Assembly (NCBI GenBank): GCA_001780825.1
Contig: MFIX01000116.1
Location: forward strand, 7,704-22,565
Origin: Candidatus Glassbacteria bacterium RIFCSPLOWO2_12_FULL_58_11
GTDB taxonomy: Bacteria > Gemmatimonadota > Glassbacteria > GWA2-58-10
DNA length: 14,862 nt
Direction: 5' to 3'
Shown here piece by piece: positions 7,412 to 13,219 of the stretch (position 1 is its first letter; the number at the start of each line of letters is the position of its first letter). The notes under the pieces are model-generated. The model was not told the DNA's origin, made no database searches, and saw only the letters and a list, made by a program, of their open reading frames with translations. The position numbers and the translations under genes are program-made.

Positions 7412-9241
7412 ATGCGCTTTATCAAGCTTCTGCCGCTGTGGATTACGCTCTCAGTCACCTTCCCGCTGTTTACTGCCACAAGGCTGCTGGCGCGCGGCGA
7501 ATTTCTCTGGCGCTTCGAGGTCGGGGCCGCGGTTTCCAGCTCGCCGGCGGTCGATGACCAGGGAACTATTTATATCGGTTCAGAGACCGATCGGGTCAAC
7601 GAAGGCGTATCGTGGTTCTTCGCGCTCAAGCCCGACGGGTCGTACAAGTGGTACGCGATTACCGGCATTGTTCTCGGCACCCCGGCTCTGGATGCCTTTT
7701 CCACCATCTATTTCGGTGATATCGCCGGCTTCTTCTACGCCATCCTGCCCGATTCCGGCGACCTGAAGTGGCTGGTCACCAATGGCTCTCTCATCTCCGG
7801 CTCCGCCGCGGTGGCCGGGGATGGCACGATATATATCGGCTTCGGGGACAATAACCTCTACTCGATCCAGCCCGATGGGTTCCTGAATTGGAGCTTTAAG
7901 ACCGGTGATGTGATCCAGGGCTCGCCCGCGGTTAGCTATGACGGCACGGTGTATTTTGGCTCGAACGATCACACCTTCTATGCCCTGGACCCGGAGGATG
8001 GGAGCCTGAAATGGAGCTTCCCCACCGGCGCGAATATTACCGACTCGCCGGCTATCGACAGCGACAGCACGATTTATTTCGGCTCCTGGGATGGATATCT
8101 GTACGCGCTCACCCCGGAACCCGCCCTTAAATGGAAATTCAAAACCGGATCTGTAGTCTCCAGCTCGCCTTCAATCGGTCCGGATGGCACGATCTATTTC
8201 GGCTCCTGGGACAATTATCTCTATGCCCTGGACCGGCAGGGCAACCTGGTCTGGAAATTCAAGGCCGGAGATGTCATCGACAGCTCGCCCGCTGTGGGCG
8301 CCGACGGTGCGGTTTATTTCGGCTCCTGGGACAGCACTTTCTATGCTCTCAACTCCGACGGCAGCCAGCGCTGGACTTACAAGACCGGAGACTGGATCAC
8401 CAGCTCGCCGACAATCACCAATGAGGGCGTACTTTATTTCGGCTCGAACGACGGGTTTATCTACGCCCTGGATACCGGGACCGGTCAGGGCCTGGCGGAC
8501 AGTCCCTGGCCCAAGTTCAGGAAAGACCTGCGCAATTCGGGCAGCTCTCAGGTAGTGGCCAAGGTGCTGGCCGGGGACCTGGACGGCAATAATAAAATCG
8601 ACATCTTCGATCTTCTAGAACTGCTCAAAGTGCTCGGCGGCTCCTCCAGCTCCGCCCTGGCCGATGTGGACCGTAACGGCAAGACCGATATTTTCGACCT
8701 GCTGGCCCTGCTCAAGCTTCTCGGCGGAGGAGGAAGCTCGAGCGCCCTGGCCTCAGCCGGAAGATTTATCAGCGGCAACTACGAGGGACTGGATTTCTCA
8801 TTCGACAGTACTTACCGGGTCACTTTCCCGGACCGCTCGACTCTCGAGTTCAGGCCCGGCAGCCGGACTATCGCCGAGCTTCAGGCGGATGGCGGGACAG
8901 CCGCAGCCCTGCTGGCCTCGCCTGGAGGAGGCGCGGACAAGCGTCTGGCGTTGCCGAAAGCTTTCGCGCTGGCCCAGAACTATCCCAATCCTTTCAATCC
9001 CTCCACCACGGTCGAATACACCCTGCCGCAGGGCTTCAGCGACAAGGTGTCCCTGAAAATTTACGACCTGACCGGACGCCTGGTGCGCAGCCTTTTCGAG
9101 GGACAGCGGCAGAGCGGAACCTACAGCCAGCTCTGGGATGGAACGGATGAGCATGGCCGCCGGGCCGCCAGCGGAGTTTATTTTTATCGCCTGTCCGCGG
9201 GCGCTTATTCCGACACTCGGAAAATGATCCTGCTTAAATAG
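7412..9241 (+). CDS. Secreted PQQ-like beta-propeller protein with dockerin and type IX sorting domains
   Basis: The 609-residue product starts with a signal peptide (positively charged start, hydrophobic 6-20). Residues about 30-355 hold eight repeats of about 40 residues with the pattern 'LKWxFxTG..I.SSPA...DGT[IV]YFGS.D...YAL', the WD40/PQQ-like beta-propeller signature, closed by SPWPKFRKDLRNSG (364-377). Residues 387-410 and 415-439 are two EF-hand-like dockerin halves (GDLDGNNKIDIFDLLELLKV and DVDRNGKTDIFDLLALLKLL). Residues about 519-609 are the C-terminal sorting module (NYPNPFNPST, then a FlgD-like fold with YDLTGRLVRSLFEG and ASGVYFYRL). That end is recognised by type IX secretion in related phyla, so the protein is probably exported to the surface. 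GGAG at 7402-7405 lies 6 bases before ATG. No PQQ-enzyme catalytic residues were recognised; a binding or scaffold role is more likely than a dehydrogenase. Confidence 0.9.
   Translation: MRFIKLLPLWITLSVTFPLFTATRLLARGEFLWRFEVGAAVSSSPAVDDQGTIYIGSETDRVNEGVSWFFALKPDGSYKWYAITGIVLGTPALDAFSTIYFGDIAGFFYAILPDSGDLKWLVTNGSLISGSAAVAGDGTIYIGFGDNNLYSIQPDGFLNWSFKTGDVIQGSPAVSYDGTVYFGSNDHTFYALDPEDGSLKWSFPTGANITDSPAIDSDSTIYFGSWDGYLYALTPEPALKWKFKTGSVVSSSPSIGPDGTIYFGSWDNYLYALDRQGNLVWKFKAGDVIDSSPAVGADGAVYFGSWDSTFYALNSDGSQRWTYKTGDWITSSPTITNEGVLYFGSNDGFIYALDTGTGQGLADSPWPKFRKDLRNSGSSQVVAKVLAGDLDGNNKIDIFDLLELLKVLGGSSSSALADVDRNGKTDIFDLLALLKLLGGGGSSSALASAGRFISGNYEGLDFSFDSTYRVTFPDRSTLEFRPGSRTIAELQADGGTAAALLASPGGGADKRLALPKAFALAQNYPNPFNPSTTVEYTLPQGFSDKVSLKIYDLTGRLVRSLFEGQRQSGTYSQLWDGTDEHGRRAASGVYFYRLSAGAYSDTRKMILLK
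8075..8331 (+). repeat. 120-base tandem repeats inside the beta-propeller gene
   Basis: The 17-base word TATTTCGGCTCCTGGGA occurs at 8075, 8195 and 8315, exactly 120 bases apart. A related version (TATTTCGGCTCGAACGA) lies at 8435, again 120 bases on. These mark the FGSWD turns of successive blades and show internal duplication at the DNA level. Confidence 0.85.
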
Positions 9242-9260
9242 ACGCTCTATCTCTATCGGC

Positions 9261-9360
9261 AGTGTTCTTGAATTTTACCGGGTATAACGTTAACTTGAAA
9301 TAGTTGAAAGAGTTATTTGATTATCGGACCCTGATCCGGCCCGGGCATTCCAAGAACACT
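9261..9360. repeat. Long-range inverted repeat between the propeller and lipoprotein genes
   Basis: AGTGTTCTTG (9261-9270) is perfectly complementary in reverse to CAAGAACACT (9351-9360), and the pairing extends three more bases (AAT with ATT) if one G at 9350 or so is bulged. The 80 bases between are AT-rich on the left (TTAACTTGAAATAGTTGAAAG) and may contain a weak promoter (TTGAAA 9295-9300, GATTAT 9319-9324, 18-base gap). No target-site duplication flanks it. It may be a very small mobile-element relic or a structured leader. Confidence 0.45.
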
Positions 9361-9391
9361 TGTCCTGGCTCGAGCCTGGTGAAAGCTGACT

Positions 9392-10939
9392 ATGAGCGGC
9401 AGGTTAAAATTGTTTTTCAGAGCGGCCCTGCCCGCTCTCATGCTGATATTGCTGCCGGGTTGTTTCAGTATCCCGTTTATCAGCCACGGCGGCAAACCGA
9501 GTGTAGTCGAGCCGCAGCAGGCGGAATTCGACCGGAGCTGCGTGTATGTGGGCTATGATGGCGATCACCAGCCGATTGTCGAGCTGCGCCTGATAAATCA
9601 GGAAGTGAATCCCGATAAGGGCCTGATTATCCATACCCGCCTGTTCCCCACCGAAAATTTTCACGTAAAAAATATTTTCCGCGGCCTGCGCAGTATCAAT
9701 TACTATCCCATCGAGCGCCGGTTTCACCGCCTGGAGCTGCGCTACGGCAGGAAACAGCTTAAAATCAAGGTGGCCGAAAACCTCCAGGTCCGCGATACCA
9801 AGCCGGTGGATGCCGATTTCATACAGTCCAATTTCTGGGCCCTGCTGCCGGATACGATGACCGCGGTCAAGCTCAAGTTCCAGGATGTCAAGCACTGGGG
9901 CAAGCTGCCCGCGGATTCACTCGATGACTGGTACGCCACCAAGACCCAGTATATCAAGCAGATCGAGCAGAACGAGCGCCGGGCTGATCTGGTAGATAAC
10001 TACCGCCGCAGGCAGAAACAGGACGATACGAAAAAATACTCACAATTCGATTCAGTGTTCGTGACGACCAACAACACGTATATCTATCTGGAAAAAGATG
10101 TGGATTCGGATATGTTATTCACGGCGAACATCGGCGATAAATTCGATTACGGCGTGTCGGACGGCGCCTGGCTGGAAGTGCCGCTGCCGGATACTTTGAA
10201 GGACATGCTGCATGAATTCCTGGATGCCCGGAGAGCCAGAGCCCTTGACCAGTTGGAAAAACAGCGCAAAGCGGCCCGCGCTTCTCGTACGCCTGTCCAG
10301 GCCCCGAAAACCGAGATTGATACGACCAACCGGTTTACCGGATATATCCTCGATGTCATGGTGCAGAAACATTACCGGGATGCGGTCGGCTGGGAGATGC
10401 AGACTATGGCGGACCCGGTGGATGTGCCGCTCTTTGCCAAGGTGCTCACGGACAGGGAGGTGGCCCGGCTGGCCAGGATCGACTCGATAGCCAAGGCGCA
10501 GGCGGATTCGATAAAAGCCTACACCGATTCGCTGGAACGGTCCAGGGTGGTGGCGGATTCGATTAAGTTGGTTGCAGAGCTGAAGCTGAAAACAGATTCG
10601 CTGCGCGCCGATTCTTTGCGAGCCGCCGCTAAAGCCGGGAAAGCCGCCTCTGCCGCGGATTCTCTCAAGAAAGGCGCGGTAGTTGCCGCTCAGGCCGGAG
10701 CGGCCGCCGCCTCTGCGGATTCATCACAGGCTGCTTCGAAAACTCCCGTGGATTCGCTGAAACCTGGAGCGGGAAAGTCCCAGGCTGCCGACGACAGGCC
10801 TCCATGGGCCGGGACAGGCCGCGGCCACGGCAGGAACAGGGGAGGGGCAAATAGCGACGAGCCTGCTCCCCCGGATTCGACCGCCCAGCAGAACGCTGCA
10901 CCCGGCAATCCGGAGCCGCCCAAGGATGGCAGCCCCTGA
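9392..10939 (+). CDS. Lipoprotein of unknown function with SH3-like segment and Asp-Ser-rich tail
   Basis: I do not recognise the family. The 515-residue product has a lipoprotein signal (hydrophobic 11-21, lipobox LLPGC, Cys24). Residues about 45-175 form a predicted beta-rich domain (VYVGYDGDHQPIVELRLINQ; HRLELRYGRKQLKIKV). Residues about 219-268 (VFVTTNNTYIYLEKDV, then GDKFDYGVSDGAWLEVPLPD) resemble a bacterial SH3-like module in the placement of Gly-Asp, Asp-Gly-x-Trp and the closing strand. Residues about 270-300 and 355-425 are Arg/Lys/Ala-rich and probably helical. The latter holds DS[IL] motifs at 364, 372, 379, 389, 402, 407 and 423. The tail to 515 is Ala/Pro/Gly-rich and probably disordered. 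Such tails suit a tether or spacer across the periplasm; that is inference. A weak ribosome site GGTGA (9379-9383) lies 8 bases before ATG. Confidence 0.8.
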   Translation: MSGRLKLFFRAALPALMLILLPGCFSIPFISHGGKPSVVEPQQAEFDRSCVYVGYDGDHQPIVELRLINQEVNPDKGLIIHTRLFPTENFHVKNIFRGLRSINYYPIERRFHRLELRYGRKQLKIKVAENLQVRDTKPVDADFIQSNFWALLPDTMTAVKLKFQDVKHWGKLPADSLDDWYATKTQYIKQIEQNERRADLVDNYRRRQKQDDTKKYSQFDSVFVTTNNTYIYLEKDVDSDMLFTANIGDKFDYGVSDGAWLEVPLPDTLKDMLHEFLDARRARALDQLEKQRKAARASRTPVQAPKTEIDTTNRFTGYILDVMVQKHYRDAVGWEMQTMADPVDVPLFAKVLTDREVARLARIDSIAKAQADSIKAYTDSLERSRVVADSIKLVAELKLKTDSLRADSLRAAAKAGKAASAADSLKKGAVVAAQAGAAAASADSSQAASKTPVDSLKPGAGKSQAADDRPPWAGTGRGHGRNRGGANSDEPAPPDSTAQQNAAPGNPEPPKDGSP

Positions 10940-10991
10940 GGCTGGTCCGGATAAGCTGAGGCAATTTGAGAACGTGTTGAAATATTTCCCA

Positions 10992-11016
10992 AGCGGCTGG
11001 TGATTTCCCGGCCGCT
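10992..11016 (+). repeat. Hairpin abutting the GGGGC palindrome
   Basis: AGCGGCTGG (10992-11000) pairs with CCGGCCGCT (11008-11016), nine pairs with one G-T wobble and a 7-base loop. It lies 52 bases after the lipoprotein stop codon and shares its last base with the start of the palindrome, so the two hairpins would compete for one pair or stack. No T-tract follows directly. Confidence 0.5.
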
Positions 11017-11045
11017 GAAGGGGCGGTTCGCGAACCGCCCCTTCA
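11016..11045. repeat. 30-base perfect palindrome of the GGGGC family
   Basis: Half-site TGAAGGGGCGGTTCG is followed by its exact reverse complement. It is the second member in the window of the palindrome family also seen at 1560-1587, again in a gap and again about 76 bases downstream of a stop codon. An AT-rich but not T-only stretch follows (AATTGCTTATTATTTATAAT), so termination of the upstream lipoprotein gene is possible but weaker than at the first copy. Palindromes of this general GGGGC...GCCCC kind are, as far as I recall, widespread dispersed repeats in environmental bacterial genomes. Confidence 0.75.
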
Positions 11046-11103
11046 ATTGCTTATTATTTATAATGTTACGTTGATTCCACAAAAACAACTTGCCTGAATC
11101 AGG

Positions 11104-11134
11104 TAAGAGCAAATGTCGAATCGTCACGCTCTTA
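11104..11134 (+). promoter_or_regulatory. Small leader hairpin upstream of the single-pass membrane protein
   Basis: TAAGAGC (11104-11110) and GCTCTTA (11128-11134) are perfect inverted 7-base arms with a 17-base loop, 30 bases before the ATG at 11165. No promoter hexamers of good quality were seen around it; an isolated TATAAT lies at 11059-11064 without a matching -35. The role is unknown. Confidence 0.25.
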
Positions 11135-11164
11135 AATCCGCTTGAATTTTGCCCGGGACTATAA

Positions 11165-11482
11165 ATGGACTGGATCGAGGATCATCTTTTGGAACTGCTT
11201 TATCTGCTGGATTATTTCGGTCAGATCATGCCGGTAATCCTGGCGGTGGCTATTATTTTTACCTTTTTTCTCATCCAGAGTTTTGCCAAAAAGCTCACCC
11301 GCATGGCTTTTTATCTCGACCGGATCGACAACCACCTGAGAGAGATCACCTACTTTATCAAGGAACACCGGGAGGAATTGTTATCCGGCGCCGGCGAAAG
11401 GCCTCCGGCGGAGCACCGGGTCGGTTCGGCCAGGCCGAGAAAATCCTCACCGGTCGAGACGCAGGAAGGGCGGGAGAGCTGA
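11165..11482 (+). CDS. Small single-pass membrane protein with cytoplasmic helical tail
   Basis: The 105-residue product has an amphipathic start (MDWIEDHLLELLYLLDYF), one clear membrane segment at about 21-40 (IMPVILAVAIIFTFFLIQSF), a basic stop-transfer region (AKKLTR), then a helical, possibly coiled-coil stretch at 46-73 (RIDNHLREITYFIKEHREEL). A charged, probably disordered tail of about 30 residues follows. By the positive-inside rule the tail is cytoplasmic. No ribosome site stands out before ATG; GGGA at about 11155 is the only candidate. The sequence resembles small uncharacterised membrane proteins with a LDRIDxHL-type helix, but I do not recognise a named family. A competing frame starting at TTG 11149 lacks such features. 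It is convergent with the minus-strand genes that follow, with 54 bases between and no clear terminator. Confidence 0.75.
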   Translation: MDWIEDHLLELLYLLDYFGQIMPVILAVAIIFTFFLIQSFAKKLTRMAFYLDRIDNHLREITYFIKEHREELLSGAGERPPAEHRVGSARPRKSSPVETQEGRES

Positions 11483-11536
11483 GCTGAAAGATTGAGCGGC
11501 GAGTATCTTTATATTAGTTTGAGAGAAACGGATGGT

Positions 11537-11689
11537 CTAGCGGTGACGGGAATGGTAGATCGTGGTGATTATGCCGCCGAAGATCAGCAGGATAAGTGAA
11601 TAGGGAGGGAAAAACGGTATGGTGATTATCCCGATATAGAGGGAGATCCAGCCATATCTTTCCAGGTTCCAACCGCCGGCCTTACTCAA
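11537..11689 (-). CDS. 50-residue hydrophobic membrane protein (TTG start, coupled to the TPR gene)
   Basis: This frame starts at TTG (11689-11687) and stops at TAG (11539-11537), giving 50 residues: a charged start (SKAGGWNLERYG), a hydrophobic segment WISLYIGIITIPFF, a Pro-Pro turn, a second hydrophobic segment YSLILLIFGGIITTIY and a basic end HSRHR. It looks like a helical hairpin or two short membrane spans. The evidence for translation is good: GGAGG (11701-11697 on the minus strand) lies 7 bases before TTG and overlaps the TAA of the upstream TPR gene, a typical coupling arrangement. The composition (hydrophobic core, basic C-terminus) is hard to explain by chance. I do not recognise the family. 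Confidence 0.7.
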   Translation of the reverse strand: MSKAGGWNLERYGWISLYIGIITIPFFPPYSLILLIFGGIITTIYHSRHR

Positions 11690-11693
11690 CTGC

Positions 11694-12236
11694 TTACCTC
11701 CGCTTGCTCGTACATCGCTTTATCTTCCGTTCCAGTTTCAGTGTCTCTTTCGAGCCGCGGTTCTTTTCCAGGTGTCTTTTGAGCCAGATTTCCGCCGCCT
11801 CGCAATTTCCCGCCTCAAGCTGGCTGCGGGCCAATTCCAGGCAGATATCCTTAAAATCGGGGTCTTTAGTGTAAACCGCCTCGAATTGCTGGAGGGCCAG
11901 CTTGTGGCTGCCTTCCCCCCTCTCGACCAGACCCAGGCAAAAACGGGCTTCGATCAGGTCGGTATTCAGTTCCAGGGCTTGATTGAATTCGCTCCGGGCC
12001 AGCACCCAGGCTTTGTCTTTCAGGTAGGACTTGCCGCGCCGCAGCGCCCTTCCGGCCTGCTCCCCGCGCACAATCTGGGCGTCAAAACCTTTCATTCCCT
12101 GCTCGGTTTTATCCGGACGGGCGAAAGTTGCCGGCGGGAGAAGGGTAAGCAGCACCAGGCAGCGGATCATATAGGGAAAGGCTCTGCGCCGGATGGCTTC
12201 GTGGATCAATGCGGCTTTATTCCGGTGGGTAAGCAA
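11694..12236 (-). CDS. Exported tetratricopeptide-repeat protein
   Basis: The 180-residue frame carries an N-terminal hydrophobic segment (IRCLVLLTLLPPATFA, residues 24-39) that reads as a signal peptide with probable cleavage after TFA. From about 59 to 160 it has three TPR-like helical pairs: GRALRRGKSYLKDKAWVLARSEFNQAL, EARFCLGLVERGEGSHKLALQQFEAV and ICLELARSQLEAGNCEAAEIWLKRHL (shown here by their outlines). TPR domains mediate protein-protein contacts, here probably in the periplasm. The start is uncertain. TTG at 12236 is the most upstream possibility, with AGGAG 10 bases before it, and gives a basic n-region (RRR). ATG at 12170 would give a shorter signal peptide but has no ribosome site. 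The stop TAA overlaps the Shine-Dalgarno site of the 50-residue membrane protein downstream, so the two probably form an operon. Confidence 0.75.
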   Translation of the reverse strand: MLTHRNKAALIHEAIRRRAFPYMIRCLVLLTLLPPATFARPDKTEQGMKGFDAQIVRGEQAGRALRRGKSYLKDKAWVLARSEFNQALELNTDLIEARFCLGLVERGEGSHKLALQQFEAVYTKDPDFKDICLELARSQLEAGNCEAAEIWLKRHLEKNRGSKETLKLERKIKRCTSKRR

Positions 12237-12403
12237 GTCGGCCTGGCTCCTGAAATATGGCGGTGGATCGTTCTAATCTAATAGGACATGTTTTTCGCTC
12301 AAAGTTTTTTCTGCTTTCACCACCGTCAAATTTGAAAGGACGGCACTCCCTTTCTGCTAAAGACACGGGAGAGAATGCCGGCGCAAGAACAAGTGAAGCA
12401 GCC

Positions 12404-13000
12404 TTACTTGACTGTTATCGTTCCGGTCATGCCGAGAGCCCAGTGGGGTGTACAGTAATAGGGATAAGTTCCCGCCTGAGTGAATACAAAGCTGTAAGTA
12501 TTCCCGGTGGCCACCGTGCCGGAGTCCCACTTCCCATCCTTAACCCCGTTGGTGCCGCTAGTTGTCGTATGACCCGCACTTTCTGCGACCCACTTGACAG
12601 TATCGCCTACCGCAATGGTCAGGGTGCTGGGAACAAACTTAAAGTTACTCATCGTGACTGTCCAGGTGACATTGGCCGGGGGCGGCGGAGGCGGCGGCTC
12701 GAGCGGGGTGAGATGGTCGCCCACGATATTGACCAGGAGCTTTACCGCATCGGTTATCGTCCATTTGCCATCCCCGTTGAAATCCGCCGCAGTACTGTCC
12801 GGGTACTGTCGTCCCAGTGTGAGCAGGGCAATGACATCCGTGCTGTTGACCGACCCGTCTCCGTTGATATCCTCTTTGTATTTGACCGTAGCCTGAGCTT
12901 GAATTTCACCGGTAATCCAGAAAAGACCGGCCAGCAGATAAATTGACAATAGTATCCTCCTAAGGCGTTTTCCTGCGATCCCACATTGGCTGACAGCCAT
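12404..13000 (-). CDS. Secreted dockerin-plastocyanin (blue copper) fusion protein
   Basis: The 198-residue product has a signal peptide (basic KRLRR, hydrophobic 16-29, cleavage probably after IQAQA). A dockerin-like pair of calcium loops spans 44-94 (DINGDGSVNSTD and DFNGDGKWTITD), then a proline linker (EPPPPPPPA, 101-109). Residues 110-198 form a cupredoxin domain. The type 1 copper ligands are all present: His144 (AGHTT), Cys183, His186 and Met191, with the C-x2-H-x4-M spacing of plastocyanin. It should carry electrons or bind copper outside the cytoplasm. The dockerin part may attach it to a surface partner; no cohesin is visible in the window. AGGAGG (13012-13007, minus strand) lies 6 bases before ATG, so the start is well supported. 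It is divergent from a tetrahaem cytochrome gene, which fits a shared redox role. Confidence 0.9.
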   Translation of the reverse strand: MAVSQCGIAGKRLRRILLSIYLLAGLFWITGEIQAQATVKYKEDINGDGSVNSTDVIALLTLGRQYPDSTAADFNGDGKWTITDAVKLLVNIVGDHLTPLEPPPPPPPANVTWTVTMSNFKFVPSTLTIAVGDTVKWVAESAGHTTTSGTNGVKDGKWDSGTVATGNTYSFVFTQAGTYPYYCTPHWALGMTGTITVK

Positions 13001-13057
13001 TTTATTCCTCCTGAGTGATATTAACCAGGCCAGCCCGGTGAATTTAAGTCTGAGTCT

Positions 13058-13111
13058 CAGCTTGGCGCGAAGCCTCCGGCATTCGGATTGAAGATGAACT
13101 GCGCCAAGCTG
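13058..13111. promoter_or_regulatory. 11-base perfect inverted repeat between the cupredoxin and cytochrome genes
   Basis: CAGCTTGGCGC (13058-13068) and GCGCCAAGCTG (13101-13111) are exact inverted copies with 32 bases between. The element sits in the middle of the 219-base gap between two divergent redox genes, 58 bases upstream of the cupredoxin ATG and about 109 upstream of the cytochrome ATG. It could be a two-site operator acting on both promoters, or a long hairpin in the 5' leader of the minus-strand transcript. Confidence 0.45.
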
Positions 13112-13144
13112 TCCACTAACAAAGTGATGTGTCTTTCATCGTTC

Positions 13145-13173
13145 TTGTCCGTTTATAAATGTAATATTAATAT
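13145..13173 (+). promoter_or_regulatory. Possible promoter of the tetrahaem cytochrome operon
   Basis: TTGTCC (13145-13150) and TAATAT (13168-13173) are spaced by 17 bases; each matches four of six sigma70 consensus positions. The surrounding stretch is AT-rich and contains the palindrome AATATTAATATT, unlike the GC-rich genes on both sides. The predicted start would be about 40 bases before the ATG at 13220. Confidence 0.35.
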
Positions 13174-13219
13174 TTCTTCTGATAAACCAGAAAATCAATT
13201 TTGTTCGGCGGGAGAATAG

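Noticed and set aside
8075..8460. Regular 120-base repeats as a possible CRISPR-like array
   Set aside because: The repeats are in frame within the beta-propeller gene and encode the FGSWD turns; there are no spacer-like unique units of constant size outside coding sequence.
7412..8480. Reading the PQQ-like propeller as a quinoprotein dehydrogenase
   Set aside because: The blades are short 40-residue repeats without recognisable PQQ- or calcium-binding catalytic residues, and the dockerin and sorting domains point to a surface binding role.
11149..11487. Alternative 112-codon frame overlapping the small membrane protein
   Set aside because: It starts at TTG, has no hydrophobic or domain pattern, and competes with a frame that has a clear membrane span and helix.
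12314..12383. Hairpins downstream of the cupredoxin gene (CTTTCA/TGAAAG and GGCA..CTCCC/GGGAG..TGCC) as terminators
   Set aside because: Neither is followed by a T-run on the minus strand and the second needs a four-base bulge, so termination is not supported.
12257..12946. 229-codon plus-strand frame across the cupredoxin gene
   Set aside because: It is antisense to the dockerin-plastocyanin gene, which has an excellent ribosome site and complete copper ligands.
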